Shown in pieces: positions 10,905-21,498 of a DNA stretch of 64,000 bases. Source of the stretch: Arsenicicoccus piscis. GTDB lineage: Bacteria; Actinomycetota; Actinomycetes; Actinomycetales; Dermatophilaceae. Location of the stretch: contig NZ_JAKZHV010000004.1 of the NCBI RefSeq assembly GCF_022568835.1, positions 278,587-342,586 on the forward strand, written 5' to 3'. The stretch's first letter is position 1. Each line of letters begins with the position of its first letter. A program made the position numbers and the translations under genes. Below the pieces are notes generated by a model. It saw nothing but the letters and a program-made list of their open reading frames with translations, had not been told where the DNA came from and did no database searches.

Positions 10905-12191
10905 GTGACCGGAACGACGCCGGACACCGACACCCTGCGCCAGGCCGTGGAGCCGGCGCGCGCGAGCTACGAGGAGCTCAAGGCCAAGGGGCGCAAGCTC
11001 GACCTGACTCGTGGCAAGCCGTGCGTCGAGCAGCTCGACCTCTCCGAGACGATGTTGGCGCTGCCCGGGGTCGGGGAGCACACCAGCCCGGACGCCGGTG
11101 ACCTGCGCAACTACGGCGGGGCACCCAAGGGGCTGCTCGCGCTGCGCGAGATGTTCTCGCCGCTGCTGCAGATCCCGGTCGAGCAGCTGGTCGCCCGCGA
11201 CAACTCCAGCCTGTCGCTGATGCACCAGTGCCTGGTCACCTCGTTCTTCCACGCCCCCTCCGGTGCACCGTCGTGGCAGGGGCAGACCGTCAAGTTCCTG
11301 GCCCCGAGCCCGGGCTACGACCGCCACTTCACGGCCAGCCTCGACCTCGGCATCGAGCTCGTCACCGTGCCGATGGGTGAGCTCGGCCCGGACATGGACG
11401 TCGTCGAGTCCCTGGTCAAGGACGACCCGAGCATCAAGGGCATCTGGTGCGTCCCGAAGTACTCCAACCCCACCGGTCTGACCTACAGCGACGAGGTGGT
11501 GCAGCGCCTCGCCGCGATGCCGACCGCGGCGGAGGACTTCCGGATCTACTGGGACAACGCCTATGCCATCCACCACCTGCGCTCCGTCGAGGACGAGCTC
11601 GCCGACATCCTGGTGGCGTGCGCCGAGGCGGGCCACCCCGACCGGGCGTTCGTGTTCGCGTCGACCTCGAAGGTGTCGCTGGCCGGCGCCGGTGTCGCGT
11701 TCTTCGGCTCCTCGCCCGCCAACGTCGAGTGGTTCCTCAAGCACGACGGCATGCGCTCGATTGGCCCGGACAAGCTGAACCACCAGCGGCACATCGCGTT
11801 CTTCAAGGACACCGAGGGCGTGCTCGCGCACATGGCCAAGCACCGGGACATCCTCGAGCCGAAGTTCGACGCCGTGCTGCGCCACCTCGAGAAGGGGCTC
11901 GGCGACCTCGGCATCGCCCGCTGGACCGACCCCAACGGTGGGTACTTCGTCTCCCTGGACGTCGTCCCCGGCACCGCCAAGCGCGTCGTAGCCCTCGCCA
12001 AGGAGGCCGGTGTCGCCCTCACCCCCGCGGGTGCGACCTTCCCCCGCGGTGAGGACCCGAACGACGAGAACATCCGCATCGCCCCCACCGTCCCCACCAT
12101 GGACGAGCTCGAGGCGGCGATGGAGGTGCTCACCGCGGCCGTCGTCCTCGCCGCCGCCGAGCAGCTGCTGGACGACGGGTCTGCTGGGTAG
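10905..12191 (+). CDS. Aspartate aminotransferase, subgroup Ic (PLP-dependent)
   Basis: Cytosolic PLP enzyme, 428 aa, probably transferring the amino group between aspartate and 2-oxoglutarate. Visible fold-type I features are GDLRNYGGAPKG, the PLP-ring contact region IYWDNAYAIHHL, and the Schiff-base lysine in STSKVSLAGAG. The wording fits the corynebacterial AspT-like class Ic rather than classical AspC. GTG 10905 is preceded by GGGAGG at 8 nt; the frame stays open upstream to 10764 but that part is low complexity. A conserved palindromic repeat lies in the gap after the stop. Confidence 0.88.
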   Translation: MTGTTPDTDTLRQAVEPARASYEELKAKGRKLDLTRGKPCVEQLDLSETMLALPGVGEHTSPDAGDLRNYGGAPKGLLALREMFSPLLQIPVEQLVARDNSSLSLMHQCLVTSFFHAPSGAPSWQGQTVKFLAPSPGYDRHFTASLDLGIELVTVPMGELGPDMDVVESLVKDDPSIKGIWCVPKYSNPTGLTYSDEVVQRLAAMPTAAEDFRIYWDNAYAIHHLRSVEDELADILVACAEAGHPDRAFVFASTSKVSLAGAGVAFFGSSPANVEWFLKHDGMRSIGPDKLNHQRHIAFFKDTEGVLAHMAKHRDILEPKFDAVLRHLEKGLGDLGIARWTDPNGGYFVSLDVVPGTAKRVVALAKEAGVALTPAGATFPRGEDPNDENIRIAPTVPTMDELEAAMEVLTAAVVLAAAEQLLDDGSAG

Positions 12192-12223
12192 CGAGGTAGC
12201 CGGGTCGGTCGGCGTCAGGCCGG

Positions 12224-12324
12224 CCGAGATGGCTGTTGGCGACTGAGATGGCTGCTCTACCAGCCGTTTCGGTGGCGAAGTGCCGTGTCGGCGTGGGATT
12301 GGTGACCAGCTGCCGTGTCGGGGA
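12224..12324. repeat. Palindromic interspersed repeat, copy 1
   Basis: Intergenic unit in the convergent gap between the aminotransferase and a GT-C gene. It contains GAGATGGCTGTTGGCGACTG, a near-palindromic centre (GGCTGCTCTACCAGCC) and an arm ending CTGCCGTGTCGG. The same succession of words recurs at 21245-21343 with roughly three quarters of positions matching by eye. It is not coding in any convincing frame. Confidence 0.6.
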
Positions 12325-12346
12325 GGCGCGGCGCGGTCAGAGGCTG

Positions 12347-13774
12347 TCAGGGCTGCGCCGCGGCTGCTGCCTGGGCAGCCAGCGAGCGTCGCCGCCACAC
12401 CAGCACGACCACGAGCAGGGCTGCGGCGTAGCCGACGGGGGTCATCGGGAAGTACGAGTGGCCGCCGTAGGCCAGCACGCCGGCCACGCCGAGGGCGAAC
12501 CACTCGAGGCGCAGGGTCATTGTGGCGAGGGCGAGCAGGGGGAGTGAATACCACGCCAGCACAGGGGTGGTCGTGAAGAGCAGCGTCCCGAGGAGCACCA
12601 GGGCGGGCAGCGCCGGGTCGTCGAAGCTGAGGGTGCGGCGTCGGAAGACCGCCCAGCACGCCACGCCGAGGGTGATCACCACGGCGAGCAGGTTGGCGGC
12701 GGAGAGGCCCACGCCGAGCTGCAGCAGGGAGGCGCGATTCTCGCCGTTCTCCTCGACGACGTAGCCACCGATCGAGCCGAGCACCAGCGTCCCCACCGCG
12801 AGGAAGTGCGGCAGATAGCTCAGCACCACCGTGCCGATGGCGGTGGCGATGCGAACAGCGCTGGCGGGCAACCGTTTCCAGCTGACGAAGCCCGGCAGCA
12901 TCACGAACGGCGTCAGCTTCACCCCGGCGGCCAGCCCCACCAGCAGGCCGACGAGCAGCGGCCCTCGCCTGGCCTGCGCCGCGAGGACGGCGAGGACGAT
13001 GAAGAAGGCGACCAGGATGTCTACGTGGCCGCCGTTCCCGGCCTCAAGCACGACGGTCGGGCACCACGCAAAGAGCAATGCCAGCAACGGATCTCGTCCC
13101 CGAGCCCTGAGGTAGAGCGACACCAGGGCTGCGGTGGCCACGGCGAGTGCCGCTCCCGCCAGCTGGAATCCCTTGACGCCCCACGACCAGGGAGTGACCG
13201 CCGAGACGGCCGTGTAGTAGGCCTCGGCCACCGGCGGATATGGCGTGGGGAACCGCGGGCGCGACAGCACCGTCTGCTCGGGGTAGTTCTTGGCGACCTC
13301 CAGCAGGGCCGCCCGATCGGTGGGCAGCGGCTCGGTCGTGTAGCCGCTGCTCTGGTCGGGTCGCAGGCCGGGGAACAGGATCGGGTCGCGCAGGTGGGCG
13401 AGCCGGTCGTCGAACGGCACGTAGCGATACGGGTCCACTCCGGAGAGCTGCACCCGCCCGTCCCAGACGTACCGGTTGAGGTCGGTGCTCGACACCGGCG
13501 CGAAGAACATGCCGGGCAGCTGGATCGCCGCCGCCAGCAGGGCGACCAGCAGGACCGGGCGCGTGGCGAGGCGACCATCTCCCTCGACAGCACCTCCCTC
13601 GACAGCACCGTCCCGACGCGCGAGCCAGAATCGCCGCGCCACGACAGCGAACACCACCCACGTCGCCAGCGTCACGATGAGGTAGAGCCAGCGCCGGCCA
13701 TCGGTGTTGCCGACGCAGTAGAGCGCGAGATAGGTCAGCGCGAGGACTGCCGTGCTCCCGTAGATCCTGCTCAC
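12347..13774 (-). CDS. GT-C superfamily polyprenyl-phosphate-dependent mannosyltransferase-like protein
   Basis: Multi-spanning membrane protein of 475 aa with about 11-12 hydrophobic segments. A catalytic-type acidic motif sits in the first periplasmic loop (SSTDLNRYVWDGRVQLSG), as in actinobacterial alpha-mannosyltransferases of the MptA/MptB and DUF2029 groups. It probably adds a sugar from a polyprenyl-phosphate donor to an envelope glycan. The start is GTG 13774, six bases after CAGGCT on the minus strand; longer frames upstream look non-coding. It is divergent from the aldehyde dehydrogenase gene, both apparently leaderless. Confidence 0.78.
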   Translation of the reverse strand: MSRIYGSTAVLALTYLALYCVGNTDGRRWLYLIVTLATWVVFAVVARRFWLARRDGAVEGGAVEGDGRLATRPVLLVALLAAAIQLPGMFFAPVSSTDLNRYVWDGRVQLSGVDPYRYVPFDDRLAHLRDPILFPGLRPDQSSGYTTEPLPTDRAALLEVAKNYPEQTVLSRPRFPTPYPPVAEAYYTAVSAVTPWSWGVKGFQLAGAALAVATAALVSLYLRARGRDPLLALLFAWCPTVVLEAGNGGHVDILVAFFIVLAVLAAQARRGPLLVGLLVGLAAGVKLTPFVMLPGFVSWKRLPASAVRIATAIGTVVLSYLPHFLAVGTLVLGSIGGYVVEENGENRASLLQLGVGLSAANLLAVVITLGVACWAVFRRRTLSFDDPALPALVLLGTLLFTTTPVLAWYSLPLLALATMTLRLEWFALGVAGVLAYGGHSYFPMTPVGYAAALLVVVLVWRRRSLAAQAAAAAQP

Positions 13775-13780
13775 GGGCCT

Positions 13781-13786
13781 AGCCTG
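13781..13786 (-). promoter_or_regulatory. -10 box (CAGGCT) for the leaderless GT-C gene
   Basis: CAGGCT on the minus strand ends 6 nt before GTG 13774. The same hexamer precedes the GT4 and prepilin peptidase genes. Confidence 0.45.
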
Positions 13787-13870
13787 CCACGCGGGCGGAC
13801 CCCCTGTGAGAGTGGCCACGCGCGGCCCGGTCATCGGCCCGCACCCAGTCACGTGCGGCACCCTGGTGCC

Positions 13871-15471
13871 ATGACGGTCACCGATGCGCAGCAGACCCAG
13901 ACCGGACCGACGGTGCTCCTCCCGCGGGTGCGGACCCTGCTGACGGGTCTACCGAGCTGGGAGGCGGCGGTGGTCGCGAGCCCGCAGGCCGAGCGCTTCG
14001 AGCTGACCACCCCGCTCACTGGCGAGACGCTGGCGACCGTCCCGCAGTCGACGCCGGCCGACGTGGCGGCGGCCTTCGCGGCGGCCCGCCCGGCCCAGCG
14101 CAGGTGGGCGCGCACGCCGCTGCACGAGCGGTCGGCGATCGCGCTGCGCTTCCACGACCTGGTGCTCGACCACCAGGAGGAGCTGCTCGACCTGATCCAG
14201 CTGGAGTCCGGCAAGACGCGCGCCAACGCCTTCGAGGAGGTGGCGGACACGGCGCTGGTGAGCCGGCACTACGCCCGCCGGCTGCGCGAGTACCTCGTCG
14301 GCTACACCCGCCACGGCGCCTTCCCCGTGCTCACCGTCAGCCGCACGTCGCGCCTGCCCAAGGGCGTCGTCGGCGTCGTCGCGCCGTGGAACTACCCCCT
14401 CTCCATGTCCCTCACCGACGCGATCCCGGCGCTGCTCGCGGGCAACGCCGTCGTGCTCCGCCCGGACAACAGGTCGGCACTCACGGCCCTGCGCGCCGTC
14501 GCCCTGCTGCGCGAGGCCGGCCTGCCGGACGGGGTCCTGCGGGTGGTCCTCGGCGACGGTCCCACGGTGGGCCAGGCCGTGGTCGAGACGGCCGACTACG
14601 TCTGCTTCACGGGCTCGACCGCGACCGGGCGGCACGTGGCCGAGACCTGCGGCCGGCGCCTGGTCGGCTGCTCGCTGGAGCTCGGTGGCAAGAACGCGCT
14701 CTACGTCGCGGCGGACGCCGACCTCGACCGGGCCGCCCGCGGCGCGGTGGTCGCGTCGTTCGCGTCGGCCGGCCAGCTGTGCGTGTCGATGGAGCGCTTG
14801 GTCCTCGACGAGACCATCGCGGACGCCTTCCTCGAGCGCTTCCTCGCCCAGGTCGCGGCGATGCGGCTGTCCACCGAGCTCGCCTACGGGGCCGACATGG
14901 GTTCCTCGCGAGCGCCGCCCAGCTCGACACCGTAGAGCGACACGTCGCCGACGCTCTCGCGCACGGTGCGCGGCTCCTCGCCGGCGGTCACCGCCGCCCG
15001 GAGATCGGCCCGCTCGTCCACGAGCCCACCGTGCTGGAGGGGTTGGCCGAGCCGATGCTCGCCTACCGCGAGGAGACGTTCGGGCCGGTGGTGGGGGTCT
15101 ACCGGGTCCGCGGCGACGCGGGTGCGCTGGCCGTGATGAACGACTCCGACTACGGCCTGAACGCCTCGATCTGGTCCCGTGACGTGCGTCGGGCGCGCCA
15201 CCTGGCGGCTCGGGTCAAGGCCGGCACCGTGAACATCAACGACGGGTACGCCGCGTCCTGGTCCGTGACGGGTGCGCCGATGGGCGGCATGGGCCAGTCC
15301 GGCCTCGGGCGTCGGCACGGCGCCGAGGGGCTGCGCAAGTACACCGAGGAGCAGAACGTCACCGTCCAGCGCGGGCTCACCCTCGCCGGCCCCGAGGGCG
15401 TGGACCAGGAGCGCTGGACCGGCTTCCTGGCCGGCGCCCTCAAGGCGGCCAAGTGGGGTGGCCTGCGCTGA
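13871..15471 (+). pseudogene. gabD2: Succinate-semialdehyde dehydrogenase (NADP+), frameshifted as sequenced
   Basis: Aldehyde dehydrogenase of GABA/succinate-semialdehyde metabolism, producing succinate. Conserved parts include PWNYPLSMSLTDAIPALLAGNAVVLRPDN, here split across PWNYPLSM and GNAVVLRPD, then CFTGSTATG, LELGGKNAL with the general-base Glu, and the catalytic Cys in SAGQLCVSMERL. At 14904 a CC should be CCC: with one C restored, ADMGS continues as LASAAQLDTVERHV in the frame that ends at 15471, giving 533 aa. Mycobacterial GabD2 is of similar length. CACCCT lies 6 nt before ATG 13871. The reading is intact on both sides of the indel, so an error is likely. Confidence 0.85.
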
Positions 15472-15501
15472 CGCGTGCCGGCGGTACCGGAACGCCCGAA
15501 T

Positions 15502-15542
15502 CGCCCCGCTCCGTAACCCTGCCGACCCGCTGCGGCGGGGCG
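15502..15542 (+). terminator. Possible hairpin after the aldehyde dehydrogenase
   Basis: CGCCCCGC (15502-15509) pairs with GCGGGGCG (15535-15542) across a 25-nt loop. No T-run follows. The assignment rests only on its position in the gap. Confidence 0.3.
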
Positions 15543-15599
15543 CCGTGACCTTGCCGTGACCTGCCCCTAGCGTGGGCGCAGCAGCGAGGAGGTCGGTCG

Positions 15600-16943
15600 A
15601 TGAAGATGGTCGTGAAGCAGGACCCGGTCTACGTGCGCCGGCGGCGGGTGGCCGCGACGGTGGCGCTGGTCGTGCTGGTGCTGCTCGTCCTCGGCCTGGT
15701 CAAGGGCTGCCAGGCGGTGGTCGCGCTGGCGTCCGGCAAGCCGGGCCCCTCGACCGGCGGGGCAGCCGCACCCGCCTCGCCGGGCGCAGCCGGCGGAGCA
15801 GCAGCGTCAGGAGCACCAGCGGGCTCGGGTGCCAAGGCCGTCGACGTCTCGACGACTCACCTCGTCGCCCGCACGACGATCCGTGGCAACATCACGCCGA
15901 AGTCGGTAGTCGCGAGCCCCGACGGCACGGTCTACGCGCAGAACATGATGTATCGCCACACGGTCACGACCTATGCACCCGACGGCCGGCTGCTCGCGAC
16001 CATCCCCGACAGCGTCGACCTGGCCCGCTTCGGTGTGCCGGGTCACCCGGGGCAGACCAAGGGTGCGCCGGTCGAGGCGGTGTTCACGCCCGACGGCCGC
16101 AAGGCCTACGTGTCGAACTACTCGATGTACGGAGCCGGGTTCTCGCACAACGGTTTTGACGACTGCACGAGCAAGACGCCGGTGGACAGCTCCTACGTCT
16201 ACCGCGTCGACGTCGCCACCGCGAAGGTCGACCAGGTCATCAACGTCGGCGCCGTCCCGAAGGTCGTCGCACTCACCCCGGGCGCCAAGACGCTGCTCGC
16301 CACCAACTGGTGCTCGGGCACGTTGTCCATCGTCGACACGGCCAGCGCCAAGCAGACCGCGACCGTCCCCATCGGCGCCCACCCGCGCGGCATCGCGGTC
16401 GCCCCGGACGGCGCCAGCGCGTACGTCGCCGAGATGGGTGGCGAGCAGATCTACCGCGTAGACCTCGCCGCCCGGACCGCGAAGCCGTTCGCCAAGCCCG
16501 GCAAGGGTCCGCGAGCGCTGGTGCTCAGTGCCGACGGCAAGGCTCTGTTCGTGAGCGACAACGACTCCGACACGGTGGTCAAGCTCGACGCGGGCAGCGG
16601 GGCGACGCTCGCGACCGCCCGGGTGGCCGACCAGCCGCGCTCGATGGTGCGCTCGGCGGACGGCCGGGCGCTCTACGTCGTCAGCTACGGGGCGCGCACG
16701 CTGACCAAGCTCGCGACCGCCGACCTGGCCGTGCAGCAGACCGTGCGCACCGACGCCCAACCGATCGGGGTGACCTACGAGCCCACCCGCGGCGCGGTGT
16801 GGGTCGCGGCCTACTCCGGCAGCATCGCCATCCTCGATGAGCGCACCGACGGCACACCGGCGCCCGCCGGGTCGCCAGCGGCGCCGTCGGGCCCGGCCGC
16901 ACCCGGCACCACCGGTTCTTCGGCACCGAAGGCGGGGGACTAG
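15600..16943 (+). CDS. Membrane-anchored YVTN-type beta-propeller protein
   Basis: A 447-aa protein with a short basic cytosolic start, one membrane helix (about 18-38), a Gly/Ala/Pro linker, then seven-bladed propeller-like repeats of the YVTN/lactonase type (for example VVASPDGTVYAQN, GIAVAPDGASAYVAEMGG, VLSADGKALFVSDNDSD). It would face the cell exterior and may bind a ligand or act as a scaffold. No catalytic residues of a known lactonase can be assigned. ATG 15600 has a clear GAGGAGG 7 nt upstream. Its TAG stop doubles as the start of the SURF1 gene's -10 box. Confidence 0.78.
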   Translation: MKMVVKQDPVYVRRRRVAATVALVVLVLLVLGLVKGCQAVVALASGKPGPSTGGAAAPASPGAAGGAAASGAPAGSGAKAVDVSTTHLVARTTIRGNITPKSVVASPDGTVYAQNMMYRHTVTTYAPDGRLLATIPDSVDLARFGVPGHPGQTKGAPVEAVFTPDGRKAYVSNYSMYGAGFSHNGFDDCTSKTPVDSSYVYRVDVATAKVDQVINVGAVPKVVALTPGAKTLLATNWCSGTLSIVDTASAKQTATVPIGAHPRGIAVAPDGASAYVAEMGGEQIYRVDLAARTAKPFAKPGKGPRALVLSADGKALFVSDNDSDTVVKLDAGSGATLATARVADQPRSMVRSADGRALYVVSYGARTLTKLATADLAVQQTVRTDAQPIGVTYEPTRGAVWVAAYSGSIAILDERTDGTPAPAGSPAAPSGPAAPGTTGSSAPKAGD

Positions 16944-16946
16944 GCT
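16941..16946 (+). promoter_or_regulatory. -10 box (TAGGCT) for leaderless SURF1 gene
   Basis: TAGGCT begins with the stop codon of the propeller gene and ends 6 nt before GTG 16953. Confidence 0.55.
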
Positions 16947-16952
16947 GGGGCG

Positions 16953-17843
16953 GTGCTGCGCACCATGCTCAAGCCCCGGTGGCTGGCCTTCCTCGGGCTG
17001 GTCATCGGCGTCGTGGTGGCCTTCGCCGTCCTCGGCCTGTGGCAGCTCGACGTGGCCCGTGACCAGGGCGCCAAGGACGCGCTGGCCCAGGCGCAGTCGC
17101 AGCCGGCGGCGCCGATCGACCAGGTGCTGGAGCCGCACACCGAGTTCCAGGGCGTGCTGTCCAACCGCAAGGTCACGCTGACCGGCCACTACGTCGCCTC
17201 CGGGCAGGTGCTCGTCACGCCCCGGGTGCTCGACGGCACGCGCGGCTACTGGGTCATCACCCCCTTCCAGGTCGACTCGTCGGGCGCCTGGATCGCGGTC
17301 CTGCGTGGCTTCGTCACCGACCCGGCCCAGGCCACGGCGGTGCCCGCGACGCGCACCACGGTCTCCGGCACGCTCGCCCCCGGCGACTCTCCGGTAGACC
17401 TCGCCACGCCGCCTCCGCCCGGCCAGCTCGCGTCCGTCGACCTCGGCCAGCTGGTCAACGTGTGGACCGGCGCCGAGCTCTACAACGCGTTCGTGTTCGC
17501 GACCGGGGAGAGCCCCGACCTCACGGCCACCATCACACCCGCGGCCAAGCGCGTCCCGCCGCCGGCGATGCCTGACCAGCTGTCCTGGCGCAACTTCGCC
17601 TACGCGCTGCAGTGGTGGGTGTTCGCGGCGTTCGCGGTCTACATCTGGTGGAAGACCGTCCGCGACGACTACCACGACTCGCTCGCGGCCCGTGCGGGGC
17701 CGGACGAGGACCCCGACGACGAGGCCCGGGACGAGCCGGGCGACCCGGACGACGAGGACCGGGATGCGCCGGGCGACCCGAGCGAGCACCCAGCCGCAGC
17801 AGACCAGAGCACCACCGACCAAGGAGCCCCGTCCCATGCCTAG
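16953..17843 (+). CDS. SURF1-family cytochrome c oxidase assembly protein
   Basis: Inner-membrane protein (296 aa) that helps insert heme a into cytochrome oxidase. The family layout is two membrane helices (about 11-30 and 215-236) around a periplasmic domain with VTLTGHYV, a glycine-containing GTRGYWVITPF segment and the conserved W-x-NFAYALQWWVFA before helix 2. An acidic Asp/Glu-rich C-terminal tail follows. The last 8 nt overlap the DUF3817 gene, so the two are cotranslated. Other oxidase genes are not in the window. Confidence 0.9.
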   Translation: MLRTMLKPRWLAFLGLVIGVVVAFAVLGLWQLDVARDQGAKDALAQAQSQPAAPIDQVLEPHTEFQGVLSNRKVTLTGHYVASGQVLVTPRVLDGTRGYWVITPFQVDSSGAWIAVLRGFVTDPAQATAVPATRTTVSGTLAPGDSPVDLATPPPPGQLASVDLGQLVNVWTGAELYNAFVFATGESPDLTATITPAAKRVPPPAMPDQLSWRNFAYALQWWVFAAFAVYIWWKTVRDDYHDSLAARAGPDEDPDDEARDEPGDPDDEDRDAPGDPSEHPAAADQSTTDQGAPSHA

Positions 17844-18207
17844 CCCCACGACCTACCCGAACCCGCCGGCCGTCCGCTCGGCGCTGCGGTTCTTCAAGGT
17901 CATGGCGTTCCTCGCCGGTCTCGCGCTGGTCATCCTCGCCCTCGCGATGTACTGGCACTACGGGCTCGACAGCCCCCGCTTCTCCGAGCTGTGGAGCCCG
18001 ATCCACGGGCTGATCTACTTCGTCTACTTCATCTCGATCTTCAACCTCGGCAACCGCTGCAAGTGGTCGCTCGTGCGGATCGGCCTGCTCGCGCTCACGG
18101 GCTTCGTCCCGCTGCTGCCGTGGATCGCCGAGCGGCGGGTGGCCCGTGAGGTCGAGGCCGGGCTGGCGGCCAGCGAGGCGAGCGCGACCGCGGCCACCGG
18201 CCGATAG
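17836..18207 (+). CDS. DUF3817 integral membrane protein
   Basis: A 123-aa protein with three hydrophobic segments and the sequence [24 protein letters not shown] typical of DUF3817, here quoted as [13 protein letters not shown] followed by FNLGNRCKW. Members are often next to guaA or oxidase-assembly genes in actinobacteria; function is unknown. ATG 17836 has AAGGAG 9 nt upstream and starts inside the SURF1 reading frame. The frame is open further upstream but that part is a shadow of SURF1's acidic tail. Confidence 0.85.
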   Translation: MPSPTTYPNPPAVRSALRFFKVMAFLAGLALVILALAMYWHYGLDSPRFSELWSPIHGLIYFVYFISIFNLGNRCKWSLVRIGLLALTGFVPLLPWIAERRVAREVEAGLAASEASATAATGR

Positions 18208-18210
18208 GGT
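18205..18210 (+). promoter_or_regulatory. -10 box (TAGGGT) for leaderless guaA
   Basis: TAGGGT ends 7 nt before GTG 18218 and starts within the stop region of the DUF3817 gene. Confidence 0.55.
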
Positions 18211-18217
18211 GACGCTC

Positions 18218-19785
<1,568 letters not shown>

Positions 19786-19795
<10 letters not shown>

Positions 19796-21159
19796 CCCTG
19801 CTGGCACGGTGGCGGACCCTGGTCGGGCTCGCCTTCGCGCTGCGGCTGCTGCTCGCCCTCACGCCCGGCTACGGCTTCGACACCCGCACCTTCCGCGCCT
19901 GGGGGCAGACGCTCGCCACCCGCCCGTGGGCCGAGCTCTACGCCCGCGAGCCGTCCGCCGACCACTTGCCCGGCGACCTGGTCTGGCACGGTGTCCTCGC
20001 GAGAACCTTTGCTGCCGTAGACCTTTCGCCCAGCTCTTCGTACGCCTATGCCGTCGCGCTCAAGCTCGTTCCCATCGCCGCCGACGCCGTCCTGGTGGCG
20101 CTGGTGTGGGTGCTCGCTCGACGACTGGTGGGTGCCGGTGACGGGGTGGCCGCCGTCCAGGCTGCGCGTGGAGGTGCGGTGCTGATGGCCTGGTCGCCGG
20201 CACTGATCTACACGAGCGCCCGCTGGGGACAGTGGGACTCGGTGTCGGCCGTGCTGCTGCTCGGCGGGCTGTGCTGCGTGTGGCTCGGCCGTCGCGTGTG
20301 GGCCGCTCCTGCCGCCGCGGTGCTGCTCACCTGGGCCGTGCTGATGAAACCGCCTCTGCTGTGGGCGGTCCTGCTCGGTGTCGGCGTGTGGCTGTGGCCC
20401 CTTATGGCTTCGATCTCGTTGCGGCGCCTGGCCGTTGGTGGGGTCTTGGCCGTGCTCGCCTCTGCGGCAACGACGCTCGCGCTCTGCCTGCCCTTCCGCG
20501 TGGGCGTCGCACCCGGGCTGCTCTCGTTCGGACAGCCGTGGACCCTGGTCGGACGAGCAGGCCACGCCGCCGCCCTGTGGCCGTTCACCACGATGGGTGC
20601 CGACAACGTCTGGATGCTCCTCGCCGGTCAGCCCTGGGACCCGCCGCGCGACACCGGCTGGCCGTTCGTGACCGGCTGGGTGCTGCTCGGCATCGCTGTG
20701 GTCGTGACGCTTCTCGGCGTCCGTGGGTGGGGGCGAGGCGCCGGGCCGGGTCGCATGGTCGAGGACCGCATGGTCGAGGGTCGCGGTGGGTCGAGTGGTC
20801 TCGGCGGTGCGCTGCGGGGCTCCGTCGTGCCCGCCTGCTGGGCGGCGACGACCGGGGTCTACGCGTCGTTCCTGGTGCTGACCCGCGCTCACGAGCGCTA
20901 CGTGTTCCCGGCGCTGGTGCTGCTCGTCGTGCTGGCCGCCCTCTGCCGCCTCGACCGTCGTGTGGTGTGGCTCGCGCTCGCGGCCAGCACCCTGACGGCC
21001 ATCAACGTGCTACAGATGGATGTGCTGGCCGCGCAACCACCCTCGTCCTGGTTCCTGCGCTCGGCGCCCTACCTCGTGGTGTCCTTCGGCCACGTCGTCG
21101 TGTGGGTGCTGCTGGTGCTGCTGCCGTGGCGCCGCGCCACGCCTGGCCGCTCAGGCTGA
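19786..21159 (+). CDS. GT-C family membrane mannosyltransferase-like protein
   Basis: Polytopic membrane protein (457 aa, about 10 hydrophobic segments). The first loop has an acidic residue after the first helix ([16 protein letters not shown]), and later come [15 protein letters not shown] and [12 protein letters not shown]. This pattern is shared by GPI-mannosyltransferase-like and DUF2029-like GT-C enzymes that use polyprenyl-linked sugars. The GTG start lies inside the last codons of guaA, indicating coupled translation. A second copy of the palindromic repeat follows. Donor and acceptor are unknown. Confidence 0.75.
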
Positions 21160-21195
21160 CCGGCCCGTCGCCTGCCCTGGCCTGCCGCGTCTGGC

Positions 21196-21345
21196 GTCGA
21201 CACGGCGGTTGGCGACCGAGATGGCGCTTGGGCACGCCGCGACCGTCGACACGGCAGTTGGCCACCGAGACGGCTGGTATACCGGCCATGTCAGTGCCGA
21301 AGTGCCATCTCGACGGTGGGGTGGTGACGAACTGCCGTCTCGGCG
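21196..21345. repeat. Palindromic interspersed repeat, copy 2, with internal direct repeat
   Basis: The 339-bp convergent gap 21160-21498 holds this element and no gene. A 30-nt unit occurs twice (21196-21225 and 21245-21274; 27 of 30 identical). An inverted arm (21288-21345) then follows around the centre GGCTGGTATACCGGCC (21272-21287). The two arms pair imperfectly over some 60-90 bp, so either strand's RNA could form a long hairpin. Copy 1 lies at 12224-12324. Confidence 0.65.
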
Positions 21346-21498
21346 GTGGGCTCGTGGGTCGGCACCGAGTCGTGACTCCATCTCTCTCGACCCGGCCTAC
21401 TCTGGGCACACGGCATCGGCCATCGAGACGCTGAGGTCGATCGGCGGCCGGTGACGCTCGTCCAGCGTGGTGGCTACGGCTGGAGCCGCGGCCCAGCC

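Noticed and set aside
15807..17849. 680-aa minus-strand ORF opposite the propeller and SURF1 genes
   Set aside because: Spans two recognisable genes and their promoter; no motif of its own.
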